Source: Moheibacter sediminis (lineage in GTDB: Bacteria; Bacteroidota; Bacteroidia; Flavobacteriales; Weeksellaceae). Taken from it: a DNA stretch of 64,000 nucleotides. Shown piece by piece: positions 50,572-59,418 of the stretch. The translations under genes were made by a program, and so were the position numbers. A model generated the notes under the pieces. That model had not been told where the DNA came from. It saw only the letters and a list, made by a program, of their open reading frames with translations, and did no database searches. Within the stretch, counting starts at the first letter, position 1; each line of letters starts with the position of its first letter. The stretch is from contig NZ_FWXS01000007.1 of NCBI RefSeq assembly GCF_900176425.1, forward strand, positions 124,001-188,000. Direction: 5' to 3'.

Positions 50572-52110
50572 ATGAATATTAAAAAATACTTGTTGATTTT
50601 TACAATTCTACTTTGTACAATATCATTCTCCCAAGAAATCCCTGAGAAAAAAGTAGATGATTTAGTCAATCAAACCCTAAAAGCCTTCAACGTTCCCGGC
50701 ATCGCAGTCGGCATCATTCACGACGGGAAAATAATCCTCGCAAAAGGATATGGAATCGCTGACATTACCACTGGCGCAAAAGTAAATTCCTCCACCAATT
50801 TCGGTATTGCATCCAACTCCAAAGCATTTACCACTGCCGCCATCGCCATTTTGGTAGATGAAGGAAAAATGAAATGGGACGACAAAGTCATCCAATTCAT
50901 CCCAGAGTTCAAAATGTACAACGATTATGTAACGCAGGAATTCACCATTCGTGATTTGGTAACCCACCGCAGCGGATTAGGTTTAGGAGCAGGCGATTTG
51001 ATGGTTTGGCCCGATGGGCACAATTTCACCCCCACAGATATTATTAAAAACATCCAATATTTGAAACCCGTTTCAGACTTCCGTTCCAAATATGATTACG
51101 ACAATTTATTATATATCATCGCAGGCGTTGTCATAGAAAGAATTTCCGGCAAAACCTGGACGAAATTCATCCAAGAAAGAATTCTTAATCCATTACAGAT
51201 GGACCGAACCGCTCCTAACTGGGATTTGCTCAAAGATAAATCCAACGCCATCGCGCCACACGTTCCCATAGATGGGGAATTAAAAGTAATCGATCGCTAT
51301 ACCAACCCCATTTTCGATGCCGCCGCAGGGATTTATTCTAATATTGATGATTTGTCGAAATGGGTTTTATTAAATTTAAACAAAGGAAAACATAACGACC
51401 ATCAAATCATTTCAGAAGCCCAAATCCGAGAAATGACCAAACCCCAAACCTTGATGCCTATCGCTACAAAACCACCTTATAACTCACTATTCCGAGCGTA
51501 CGGGTTAGGTTTTCAATTGCAGGATGTCGCAGGGAAACTGGAAGTTTCACACACCGGTGGACTCGAAGGAATTGTAACCCAAATTGTAATGTATCCACAA
51601 TTGAATTTAGGAGTTATAGTATTAACGAACCAACAAGAAGGTGCAGCCTTCATGGCAGTTTCCAATACAATTAAAGATCATTATTTAGGTTTGCCCGAAA
51701 AAGATTGGGTAAAAGAATATGACGAATTGATTTCAAAAAGAGGGGAAGAAGCCGATAAAATCACCGACGAAGTTTGGCAAACTGTTGAGAAAAATAAAAA
51801 ATCAAAATCACCAGATGCCAAAAATATCATCGGAACTTACAAAGACAACTGGTTCGGTGAAATTACGATTTCAGAAAACAAAGGAAAATTACGTTTCGTT
51901 TCCAAACGTTCACCGCAACTTTCAGGCGATATGTTTTATTACAAAGACAATACTTATGCTGTGAAATGGGACAATGCATATTTGCATGCTGACGCTTTTG
52001 TTTTTGTTCAAATGAAAGATGGTAAAGTCTCAGGATTGAAAATGGAAACGATTTCTCCGCTGACCGATTTCAGTTATGATTTTCAGGATTTGGATTTTAG
52101 TAAAAATTAA
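50572..52110 (+). CDS. Secreted beta-lactamase-fold serine hydrolase with C-terminal DUF3471-like domain
   Basis: A 512-residue exported protein (signal peptide ends ISFSQ). The class C-type hydrolase core has S81-x-x-K84 in IASNSKAFT, a YDN motif in YDYDNLLY and HTG in VSHTGGLEG. Residues about 400-512 form a beta-rich domain (IGTYKDNWFGEITI) as in DUF3471-type tails. Members of this fold act as D-aminopeptidases, esterases or peptidoglycan hydrolases, more often than as true beta-lactamases. It lies 6 bp before a class A beta-lactamase gene, suggesting co-expression and a shared cell-wall or drug-related role. The true substrate is unknown. Confidence 0.88.
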   Translation: MNIKKYLLIFTILLCTISFSQEIPEKKVDDLVNQTLKAFNVPGIAVGIIHDGKIILAKGYGIADITTGAKVNSSTNFGIASNSKAFTTAAIAILVDEGKMKWDDKVIQFIPEFKMYNDYVTQEFTIRDLVTHRSGLGLGAGDLMVWPDGHNFTPTDIIKNIQYLKPVSDFRSKYDYDNLLYIIAGVVIERISGKTWTKFIQERILNPLQMDRTAPNWDLLKDKSNAIAPHVPIDGELKVIDRYTNPIFDAAAGIYSNIDDLSKWVLLNLNKGKHNDHQIISEAQIREMTKPQTLMPIATKPPYNSLFRAYGLGFQLQDVAGKLEVSHTGGLEGIVTQIVMYPQLNLGVIVLTNQQEGAAFMAVSNTIKDHYLGLPEKDWVKEYDELISKRGEEADKITDEVWQTVEKNKKSKSPDAKNIIGTYKDNWFGEITISENKGKLRFVSKRSPQLSGDMFYYKDNTYAVKWDNAYLHADAFVFVQMKDGKVSGLKMETISPLTDFSYDFQDLDFSKN

Positions 52111-52116
52111 CTTCAA

Positions 52117-53007
52117 ATGAGATCAATATTCCTGTTCGTTTTTATTTTATCAATCAGTTTAAGTTCCAATGCACAAACCATTGATAATTTAAGAAATGAG
52201 ATAAATCAACTCATTTCATCCAAGAATTTAACTGCCGGAATTTCCATCAAAGGAATTGAAGTCAAAGATACATTGAGTGTCAATGGAAATTTATCGATGC
52301 CGATGATGAGTGTTTTTAAATTTCACATTGCGCTTGCTGTTTTGAACGAAGTCGATAAAGGAAAATTAAAACTCAATCAGAAAATTTTCGTCAAAAAAGA
52401 AGAATTACTTTCTGATACTTGGAGTCCGATTCGCGAGGAATTTCCCCAAGGAAATATGGAATTGACATTAGACCAATTGTTGCGTTACACCGTTTCGCAT
52501 AGCGATAACAACGGTTGCGATATCCTTTTGAGGTTAATAGGAGGAACTGAAACCGTCCAAAAATTCATCAATTTACAAGGAATTAAAGATTTCACAATCA
52601 AAGTCAATGAGGAGGAAATGTCCAATTGGGATAATTTATATTTGAACACTACATCTCCTTTAGCCAGTACTGAATTATTAGAGAAATTTTATAAAGGAGA
52701 AATTCTGAAAAAGAAAACAACAAAATACTTGTACCAAATCATGGTCGAAACTTCTCGCGGGCTGACTTGGATGAAAGCCGGATTGCCTGAAGGTACGGAA
52801 CTCGCGCACCGAACCGGAATTTCCAATACAAACAAAGCGGGATTGCGCGTGGCAATGAATAATATTGGAATTGTGAAATTACCCAACGGAAAACATTACA
52901 TCTTGTCGATTTATCTGACTGAAATTATGGAAGAAAGAGAAGTTACTGAAAAAATATTGGCAGATATAGCAAAAGCAACTTATAATTATTTTACTACTCA
53001 AAAATAA
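52117..53007 (+). CDS. Class A beta-lactamase (subclass A2-like)
   Basis: A 296-residue exported protein (signal ends SSNAQ). Motifs of class A enzymes are present: S65-V-F-K68 (Ambler SxxK), S129-D-N131 (SDN), an omega-loop glutamate in VNEEEM (E165-E167 region, Ambler E166) and the KTG box, which here reads R232-T-G234. The overall layout, including the NEEEM...W segment, is that of Bacteroidota A2 enzymes (CfxA, CepA, PER-like). Arginine replacing lysine at Ambler 234 occurs in CARB-type enzymes and changes carboxylate recognition. No mobile element flanks it, so it looks like a resident chromosomal gene. Spectrum cannot be predicted. Confidence 0.9.
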   Translation: MRSIFLFVFILSISLSSNAQTIDNLRNEINQLISSKNLTAGISIKGIEVKDTLSVNGNLSMPMMSVFKFHIALAVLNEVDKGKLKLNQKIFVKKEELLSDTWSPIREEFPQGNMELTLDQLLRYTVSHSDNNGCDILLRLIGGTETVQKFINLQGIKDFTIKVNEEEMSNWDNLYLNTTSPLASTELLEKFYKGEILKKKTTKYLYQIMVETSRGLTWMKAGLPEGTELAHRTGISNTNKAGLRVAMNNIGIVKLPNGKHYILSIYLTEIMEEREVTEKILADIAKATYNYFTTQK

Positions 53008-53008
53008 A

Positions 53009-53040
53009 TTGTTAAACTATTCATTTGTGAAATATATTTG
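53009..53040 (+). promoter_or_regulatory. Flavobacterial promoter (TTG-N21-TATATTTG)
   Basis: TTG at 53009-53011, 21-bp spacer, TATATTTG at 53033-53040. It lies immediately after the beta-lactamase stop and would drive the metallo-hydrolase gene with a leader of about 70 bp. Confidence 0.65.
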
Positions 53041-53060
53041 TTCCTGATTTGGAATGAATC

Positions 53061-53092
53061 GTCAGTTCGAGTGCGATGTGTATCGAAAACTT
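53061..53092. repeat. REP-like palindromic fragment
   Basis: GTCAGTTCGAG ... TATCGAAAACTT, an imperfect palindrome (AGTTCGA / TCGAAAACT) resembling a second class of dispersed Flavobacteriia repeats. It lies in the leader of the metallo-hydrolase gene. One copy only in this window. Confidence 0.45.
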
Positions 53093-53118
53093 ATGCGATT
53101 TAATTAAACAGAAATAAA

Positions 53119-54249
53119 TTGAAAAAAATAACCAAAATCCTCAAACGAATGTTCATCACAATCATCGTCCTTGTCCTCGCAATTGTTGCAGGAGTGTATT
53201 TCTACATGCAACAGCCGCAATTCGGAAAAGCACCATCCGGCGAACGTCTGGAAAGAATTAAAAAATCAAAAAACTATAAAGATGGTGCTTTCCAAAATCT
53301 GAATCTGACACCTTCTTTGGCGGAAGGTTATACAATGAGCGGTGTTCTTTGGGATTTTTTGTTTACCAAATATCCGAATACTTCGCCTTTGGACTCGATC
53401 CCTTCGGTAAAAGTGGATTGGAATAATTTAAAACCGGAAGATAATATTTTGATTTGGTTTGGTCATTCGTCTTATTTCATTCAATTAGAAGGGAAAAAAT
53501 ATTTGATAGATCCTGTTTTCAGTGGAAATGCTTCGCCAATTTCCGGAACCACCAAAGCTTTTCCGGGAAGTGATATCTGCCTGACGGATGATATTCCTGA
53601 AATTGATTATTTGTTGATTACACACGACCATTACGACCATTTGGATTATTCAACGGTTAAAGCAATTATTCCAAAAGTGAAGAAAGTAGTAACGGGTTTG
53701 GGCGTGGGTTCGCATTTGGAATATTGGGGTTACAAACCGGAAATTATAACTGAATTGGATTGGAATGAATCTGTGAATTTGTATGATTCAACTACGATTT
53801 ATACCGTCCCGGCACGTCATTTTTCAGGACGAACACTCAAAAGAAACAATACACTTTGGCTTTCATTCATTTTAGAAACGAGAAATATCAAATTGTTTTT
53901 GGGAGGCGATTCCGGTTATGATACGCATTTCAAAGAAATCGGTGAGAAACATGGTCCTTTTGATTTGGTGCTTTTGGAAGATGGGCAATACGATGTAAAG
54001 TGGAAATATATTCATTTGTTACCGGAAGAGGTTGTGAAAGCCGCAAAAGACTTGAACGCAAAACGTTTGATGCCGGTGCACAATTCCAAATTCAAATTAG
54101 GAAATCACCCATGGAACGAACCGATGGTGAGAGTCACCGCAGAAGCCCAAAAGAAAAATATGCCTTTGCTTACGCCGATGATCGGTGAACCGATTCATTT
54201 GAATGATTCTATTTACAGCTACAAAGAATGGTGGGGCGGATTGAAATAA
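53119..54249 (+). CDS. Membrane-anchored metallo-beta-lactamase-fold hydrolase
   Basis: A 376-residue protein with a TTG start and an uncleaved N-terminal helix (FITIIVLVLAIVAGVYFYM), so it is anchored to the inner membrane facing the periplasm. The metal-binding HxHxDH is in THDHYDHLDY, with further ligands in VPARHFSGR and FLGGDSGYD and the C-terminal MPVHNSKF. The sequence resembles the NAPE-PLD/UlaG-like branch (L-ascorbate-6-P lactonase or phospholipase relatives), rather than true metallo-beta-lactamases. Substrate unknown; a lipid or lactone is plausible. It has its own promoter. Confidence 0.85.
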   Translation: MKKITKILKRMFITIIVLVLAIVAGVYFYMQQPQFGKAPSGERLERIKKSKNYKDGAFQNLNLTPSLAEGYTMSGVLWDFLFTKYPNTSPLDSIPSVKVDWNNLKPEDNILIWFGHSSYFIQLEGKKYLIDPVFSGNASPISGTTKAFPGSDICLTDDIPEIDYLLITHDHYDHLDYSTVKAIIPKVKKVVTGLGVGSHLEYWGYKPEIITELDWNESVNLYDSTTIYTVPARHFSGRTLKRNNTLWLSFILETRNIKLFLGGDSGYDTHFKEIGEKHGPFDLVLLEDGQYDVKWKYIHLLPEEVVKAAKDLNAKRLMPVHNSKFKLGNHPWNEPMVRVTAEAQKKNMPLLTPMIGEPIHLNDSIYSYKEWWGGLK

Positions 54250-54376
54250 TTTCTTTCTCAAGCGAAATTTGAGCTTCGTTACAACTCATCCCTAAATTTC
54301 TGCAATTCATCCAAAACTTTTTTGATACATTTAATGCATAGACGAATTTTGTTCTATAATCTAAAAACAAGTTACT

Positions 54377-55021
54377 ATGCAAAATTTAATCTTTATTATC
54401 ACAGTTGTTTTGGCAGGGATTTTAATTCCATCCAACGCACAATCCAAGTACGAAACCGAAATGGGAAAAGCTTTGACCAAATTCGGCGAATCTGAAACCA
54501 AAGACGACATGGAAAAAGCGGCACAGCATTTCGATAGAATTTCAAAAGTTGAAACTGAAAAATGGCTGCCTTTGTATTATTCCATGTTTATCAGAACTTT
54601 AAATGCTTTCTCTTTGGATAAAGATAAAGCGCTGAAACAAGTTGACGAATTGGAAAGTTTGTATGCTAATTTGGAAAACATGAAAAACATTGACAAATCT
54701 GAAGTCTTGACTTTGAGAGGTTTATTTCGCACGGTAAAAGTGGCTAAAGACCCGATGACTTATGGAATGTCTCTTTCAGGAGCGATTATCAAAGACTATG
54801 ACGATGCTTTGAAATTAAATCCAAACAATCCGCGTGCAATGTATCTTTTGGCGCAGTACAATATGGGCGGCGCAGAATTTTGGGGAAAAGATCCAAAGGA
54901 TTATTGTCCGCAAATCGAAAAAGCAAAAACACTTTTTTCATCTGAGAAGAAAGAAAATTTCGAACCTAAATGGGGAGAAGAACAAGTAGATGAAATCCTG
55001 AATTCAACTTGTAAAAAATAA
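54377..55021 (+). CDS. Secreted TPR-like protein
   Basis: A 214-residue exported protein with signal peptide ending PSNAQS. The mature sequence is helical with TPR-like spacing (DDMEKAAQHFDRIS, YDDALKLNPNNPRAMYLLAQYN). Such proteins act as periplasmic scaffolds. It ends with NSTCKK, a single cysteine. It lies 21 bp upstream of the LytS-type kinase gene on the same strand, so it is likely the first gene of the operon, possibly a signal or accessory protein for the kinase. That link is inference. Confidence 0.75.
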   Translation: MQNLIFIITVVLAGILIPSNAQSKYETEMGKALTKFGESETKDDMEKAAQHFDRISKVETEKWLPLYYSMFIRTLNAFSLDKDKALKQVDELESLYANLENMKNIDKSEVLTLRGLFRTVKVAKDPMTYGMSLSGAIIKDYDDALKLNPNNPRAMYLLAQYNMGGAEFWGKDPKDYCPQIEKAKTLFSSEKKENFEPKWGEEQVDEILNSTCKK

Positions 55022-55042
55022 CAATCATTCATTTGAACTGAA

Positions 55043-56410
55043 ATGAAAAAGATACTCATACATCTAAGGTATTCTACTTTTTTGGTTTTGATAATCAACA
55101 CATTGTTTTTAGTTATTTATATAATTAATACAAGTGAAATTCCGACGTGGAATGATGTTTTTAGTAACTTGGGGTGGACTGCGTTTTTCACTTATGGATT
55201 GTATCTGGCAAATGCTCCGGTTTCATTGTTGGTTCGTGAGAAATTTGAAGGCAATGATTGGAAAGTATTCTTGAAGCGTTTATTGGCAGGTGTTTTCTTC
55301 AGCATCATCACAACGATTATCGCCGGAAGTATTTTGTACATCATCATGCTTTTTATCAATGGAAACAACTGGAACGAAATACAAGACTGGCTTTTGTCTG
55401 TGAAGTCTGTAGAGTCTTTTCAGCAATTGATTTGGATTGCTGCGACGATTTCCGTTACGTTTCACGCTTTTTCTTTCATTCAGCAGTTTCAGGCAAATAA
55501 ACTGAAAGAGCAGACGCAGAAAATTGTCCAGATTTCGACTGAACATGAATCTTTGAAATCACAGATAGGCCCGCATTTTTTGTTCAATAGTTTAAATGTT
55601 TTGAACGGATTGATTTCTGAAAATCAGGACAAAGCACAGGAATTTGTAAGTGAGCTTTCGTCGGTTTACCGTTATGTTTTGGAGCAAAATGACAAATCAC
55701 TGGTTTCGCTTCGAGAAGAAATTGATTTTAGCCGGACTTATATGAATCTAGTGCAGAAAAGATTTGAGGATGGATTGGAATTCGAAGTGGTGGAAGATTT
55801 TAATCCGAACTTTCAGATTGTGCCCCTTTCTCTCCAGATTTTATTGGAAAACTGCATCAAACACAACCGGATTTCTTCAGATGAAATATTGAAAGTAAAA
55901 GTTTATATAGAATATGATTATTTATTGATTAAAAATAATTTACAAATTAAAAATCAATTATATAGAAGTACTGGTAAAGGCTTGAAGAACATCATTGAAC
56001 GTTACAAAACCTTTACACGTAAAAAAGTAGAAATTCAGCAAACAGATGATGAATTCATCGTTAAATTACCATTGTTAAACGAAAAAATTACAACTATGGA
56101 AATCATTCAAAATTATACAGAAGAAGAAATTAAAGCCGCTAAAAAGCGCGTGGAAGAGTTGCAGGGGTTCTATTGGAATCTTGCGAGTTATGTGATTATC
56201 AACTCATTTCTGCATTTTCTCGACCTGAAAGATGGTTCCTACGACTGGGCTTATTGGCCATTGATGGGGTGGGGAATTGGTATTGCGTTTCATGCGATTG
56301 AAGTATTTGGAATGTTCAATTCTTCATCATGGAAAGACCGTCAGGTTCAGAAAGAATTGGAGCGGAGAAAGAATGAGAGAGATAGATTTTTTGACAATGT
56401 AAATAATTGA
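55043..56410 (+). CDS. LytS-type histidine kinase fused to a C-terminal 2TM domain
   Basis: A 455-residue kinase. Four N-terminal membrane helices (residues about 11-29, 44-62, 82-104, 128-148) are followed by a His_kinase domain with GPHFLFNSLN (H178), a HATPase region with LLENCIKHN, and GKGLKNIIERY. After the kinase, residues about 355-455 are a complete 2TM domain (SYDWAYWPLMGWGIGIAFH). This kinase-2TM fusion differs from separate 2TM genes downstream. The protein should phosphorylate the LytTR regulator at 57040. Signal unknown; LytS/LytTR systems often sense cell wall or membrane state. Confidence 0.88.
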   Translation: MKKILIHLRYSTFLVLIINTLFLVIYIINTSEIPTWNDVFSNLGWTAFFTYGLYLANAPVSLLVREKFEGNDWKVFLKRLLAGVFFSIITTIIAGSILYIIMLFINGNNWNEIQDWLLSVKSVESFQQLIWIAATISVTFHAFSFIQQFQANKLKEQTQKIVQISTEHESLKSQIGPHFLFNSLNVLNGLISENQDKAQEFVSELSSVYRYVLEQNDKSLVSLREEIDFSRTYMNLVQKRFEDGLEFEVVEDFNPNFQIVPLSLQILLENCIKHNRISSDEILKVKVYIEYDYLLIKNNLQIKNQLYRSTGKGLKNIIERYKTFTRKKVEIQQTDDEFIVKLPLLNEKITTMEIIQNYTEEEIKAAKKRVEELQGFYWNLASYVIINSFLHFLDLKDGSYDWAYWPLMGWGIGIAFHAIEVFGMFNSSSWKDRQVQKELERRKNERDRFFDNVNN

Positions 56411-56414
56411 TATT

Positions 56415-56717
56415 ATGAAATCAAATGAAGATTACTTAAAGCAATACTCTGAATTGGAAGAATCTATCAGAGGCAGGCATAATTTTTACTTAATTCTCTT
56501 TGTATATGTAGTGATGACAGGGTATTTGCATTATATCGATTTGAAAGACGGTAGTTATGACTGGGCATATTATTCATGGATTTTGATGACGTTCAGTATG
56601 ATTTGGATGGCCGTTATTGCATTTTCTTTTCCATTAAAAAGCAAAATGATTTTCAGAGAAATGAAAAAGAGAGAATTAAATTCAACTTCAAAACAACAAA
56701 ATCATGGAAAACAATAA
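56415..56717 (+). CDS. 2TM domain protein
   Basis: A 100-residue membrane protein with two predicted helices (about 23-42 and 50-72), typical of the 2TM family. The first helix and the LKDGSYDWAYY linker are nearly identical to the 2TM region of the upstream kinase, showing tandem duplication within the operon. The N-terminus is charged and cytoplasmic. It begins 4 bp after the kinase stop, and its last 14 bp overlap the next gene. It may bind the kinase. Confidence 0.82.
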   Translation: MKSNEDYLKQYSELEESIRGRHNFYLILFVYVVMTGYLHYIDLKDGSYDWAYYSWILMTFSMIWMAVIAFSFPLKSKMIFREMKKRELNSTSKQQNHGKQ

Positions 56718-56994
56718 AAATTATTCAACTGAAGAATATTTAGCGGCAAAGAAAGCCGTAGAAGAACGATTAGGATTTTATGTACACTTGGCAGCATATA
56801 TTTTAGTAAATGGCTACTTCGTCTTCTTAAGCGTTAGAAGCGGCGGATATTTCTGGGCGATATGGCCGATGGTAGGTTGGGGGATCGGATTAGCCTTTCA
56901 TGGGATTGGTGTTTTTGGCTTTTTTAATAACAATTCATGGAAAGACAAGCAAATCCATAAAGAACTTGAAAAACGAAGAAAATTTAATCTTTAA
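56704..56994 (+). CDS. 2TM domain protein
   Basis: A 96-residue 2TM-family protein (YFWAIWPMVGWGIGLAFHGI is the signature helix) whose start overlaps the preceding gene by 14 bp. It is very similar to the 2TM domain fused to the kinase, including the WxIWPxVGWGIGxAFH motif and the NNSWKDKQIHKELEKR tail. It is followed 45 bp later by the LytTR regulator, completing the operon. Three 2TM units in one operon is notable. Function: probably modulates the kinase, but unproven. Confidence 0.85.
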   Translation: MENNKNYSTEEYLAAKKAVEERLGFYVHLAAYILVNGYFVFLSVRSGGYFWAIWPMVGWGIGLAFHGIGVFGFFNNNSWKDKQIHKELEKRRKFNL

Positions 56995-57039
56995 CTTCGA
57001 AGTTTGAAACTCAAAATCCAATTTTGCAAAACGACAAAA

Positions 57040-57783
57040 ATGAAATCCATTATCATAGAAGACGAAAAACCGGCAGCGCGATACTTGCTTCGTATGCTTC
57101 AAAATCAGGGAATCGAACCGATTGTCATGTTGCACAGTGTCAAAGAAGCAGTGCAGTGGTTTAAGGAAAATCCGGAGCCTGATTTGATTTTTCTTGATAT
57201 TCAATTGGGTGACGGGATCAGCTTTGAAATCTTTGAGCAGGTTCAGCCAAAAAGTTCGATTATCTTTACAACTGCTTATGATGAATATGCATTAAAGGCA
57301 TTTAAATTCAATTCGATAGATTATTTACTTAAGCCAATTAATGAAATAGATTTAAAACGTGCAATTGCAAAATTCAATGAAAAAAGTACGCCGGTCTTAT
57401 GGGATGCTTTTCAGTTGAAATCATTATTAGTTAATAATTTTGAGAACAAATACCGCGAACGTTTTCTGGTAAAAATCGGGAGTAATCTCAAAACCATCGA
57501 TACGGAAAACATCAGTTGTTTTTATTCTAAAAATAAAGGAACTTACCTCTGTCATGAAAACCGGGAATACCCGATTGAGCAAACTTTGAACGATTTAGAA
57601 TCTCAATTAAATCCTAATGATTTCTTCCGCATCAGCCGAAATGCAATCGTCAATCTTCGTTTCATTGAAAATATAGCGACACATTCCGGAAGCCGTTACA
57701 ATTTATTCGTCAAAAACGTGGAGGAAGAATTAATCGTTTCGCGCGAACGCGTCAATGATTTCAAGACATGGCTCGAGAAATAA
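57040..57783 (+). CDS. LytTR-type response regulator
   Basis: A 248-residue regulator with the start at ATG 57040 (MKSIIIEDEKPAARYLL); a TTG at 57004 is possible but not preferred. The receiver domain has E7/D8 acidic residues and phospho-acceptor D53 in FLDIQLGDG. Residues about 140-247 are a LytTR DNA-binding domain (FFRISRNAIVNLRFIENI). It is the last gene of the TPR-LytS-2TM-2TM operon. Its stop codon abuts the converging SDR stop with no gap and no hairpin. DNA targets are unknown; operon autoregulation is typical. Confidence 0.92.
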   Translation: MKSIIIEDEKPAARYLLRMLQNQGIEPIVMLHSVKEAVQWFKENPEPDLIFLDIQLGDGISFEIFEQVQPKSSIIFTTAYDEYALKAFKFNSIDYLLKPINEIDLKRAIAKFNEKSTPVLWDAFQLKSLLVNNFENKYRERFLVKIGSNLKTIDTENISCFYSKNKGTYLCHENREYPIEQTLNDLESQLNPNDFFRISRNAIVNLRFIENIATHSGSRYNLFVKNVEEELIVSRERVNDFKTWLEK

Positions 57784-58776
57784 CTATTTCCTGCATTTTC
57801 TTGCCATGTTTACAATTGTAAATCCTGCGACAAACGCAGCGCCAATCAGCATTAGCTTCTTCGTTTTCTCAGATGGGACCGGCAATGAAGTCTCACCGTA
57901 AATCTGCATCGGACCTTGTGATGGACGTAAAACATTTCCGTCTGTGTCGGTTTCAGTATTTTTCTTCATCATCAATCTCATTCCAGCTGCCGCAGTTGCG
58001 CCGATGAATCCCGGAAACAATCTGTAAATTTTAATCAATGGCCAGGAACTCAGATTTGGATAAACATTTTTCTTAGGTTTTTTAGCCGTTCTCACCATCG
58101 CGTCTGCCATCACTTTCGGGTCTGCTGCCAAAGGAGAAATCTTGAAATCCAACCCTGAATATTTAGACGAATGCATATTTCCGGTTGACCTCTGCAACCC
58201 AGGATAAAGCGCCGAAATATGGATGTTGGGATAATTCGAAACTTCTGCTCTCAATCCTTCAATCATCCCGCGAATCCCAAATTTCGTGGCTGAATAAGCG
58301 GAACTATATGGCGCAGGAATGTAGCCTCCAATGGAAACGTTATTAAGCAAGGCACCTTCCTTTTGTTTTTTGAAAATTGGCAAAACAGAGTGCGCACAAT
58401 TGATATAACCAATTAGGTTAGTTTTGATGACTTGTTCGGTGGTATCGATTGGGATTTCTTCAAATTTCCCACTTGCCATCACACCCGCATTATTTACCCA
58501 GATATCAATTCGTCCCGTCAATTGCAAAGCCTCATTGGTGAGATTTTGAACTTGCGTCGCATCCGAAACATCGGTGGGAACGCTCAGGGCGATGGCACCT
58601 AATTTTCGGCAATCGCTTGCAGCTTCGTCCAAAGCTTCTTTTCCACGAGCTGCCAATACCACATTGCATCCTTCCAACGCAAAAGCTTCAGCCGTTGCTT
58701 TCCCAACTCCGCTCGACGCCCCTGTGATGACTACTGTTTTTCCTTTCAAACTATAAAATTCATCGTAATTTTCCAT
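57784..58776 (-). CDS. SDR family oxidoreductase with C-terminal membrane helix
   Basis: A 330-residue short-chain dehydrogenase. The NAD(P)-binding motif TGASSGVG is at residues about 18-25, NNAG at about 93-96, and the catalytic YSATK in SAYSATKFGIRG. Residues about 240-330 are an extension ending in a single hydrophobic helix (LMLIGAAFVAGFTIVNMARK), so it may be membrane-attached. It belongs to the broad classical SDR branch with fatty acid or steroid-type members; substrate unknown. Its stop meets the LytTR stop head-on with zero intergenic bases. Confidence 0.85.
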   Translation of the reverse strand: MENYDEFYSLKGKTVVITGASSGVGKATAEAFALEGCNVVLAARGKEALDEAASDCRKLGAIALSVPTDVSDATQVQNLTNEALQLTGRIDIWVNNAGVMASGKFEEIPIDTTEQVIKTNLIGYINCAHSVLPIFKKQKEGALLNNVSIGGYIPAPYSSAYSATKFGIRGMIEGLRAEVSNYPNIHISALYPGLQRSTGNMHSSKYSGLDFKISPLAADPKVMADAMVRTAKKPKKNVYPNLSSWPLIKIYRLFPGFIGATAAAGMRLMMKKNTETDTDGNVLRPSQGPMQIYGETSLPVPSEKTKKLMLIGAAFVAGFTIVNMARKCRK

Positions 58777-58918
58777 AGCAAATGATTTTTTATTATTAGA
58801 ATTTTTCCTTTTTCAGAAATCCAAAGAATATACCATCCTTGTATTTTTCTTATTTAAATCGAAATTTAATTTTCACAAAACGGAACCATTCTTGTTTAAA
58901 ACATATTAAAATACAGTT

Positions 58919-59308
58919 ATGAATCATTCAAAAATCAAGAAAATCGCAAAATATACTTTAGGAGGAATTCTGATTACAGCGGGCATAGGGCACCTCACTT
59001 TTGCACGCAAAGAGTTTCAGGCACAAGTTCCCGATTGGACGCCTTTGAAAAAAGATGATACGGTTGTTTATTCGGGGTTGGTAGAAATAGCTTTGGGTAC
59101 AAGTTTGATTATTTCAGAAAAACACGCAGAAACCAAAGTTGGAAAAATCGCAGCAGGATTTTTTGCCGCTGTTTTTCCAGGAAACATTTCTCAATATCTC
59201 AACAGGAAAGATGCCTTTGGGTTAGATTCAGACAACAAAAGATTAGCACGTTTGTTCATGCAGCCTTTGTTGATGGCTTGGGCTATTAAAGCTACAGATA
59301 ATAAATAG
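58919..59308 (+). CDS. DoxX-like membrane protein
   Basis: A 129-residue protein with predicted helices near residues 10-30 (YTLGGILITAGIGHLTF), 47-65 (VVYSGLVEIALGTSLII), 76-96 (KIAAGFFAAVFPGNISQYL) and 110-125 (MQPLLMAWAIKA), a layout like the DoxX family. DoxX-related proteins occur near redox or SDR genes. It is divergent from the SDR gene with 142 bp between, possibly sharing a regulatory region. No catalytic motif is assignable. Confidence moderate. Confidence 0.65.
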   Translation: MNHSKIKKIAKYTLGGILITAGIGHLTFARKEFQAQVPDWTPLKKDDTVVYSGLVEIALGTSLIISEKHAETKVGKIAAGFFAAVFPGNISQYLNRKDAFGLDSDNKRLARLFMQPLLMAWAIKATDNK

Positions 59309-59418
59309 TTATAGACCTTATTTAAACAACTACTTTCATTAAAAAAAAATCAATATTTGATTCAAAGAATACATTAATTTAAGTCAAAAAATAATGAAAT
59401 AAGATTCCAAAAGTAACT

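Noticed and set aside
52117-53007. Recently acquired resistance gene
   Set aside because: No insertion sequence, integron site or base-composition break flanks the class A beta-lactamase gene.
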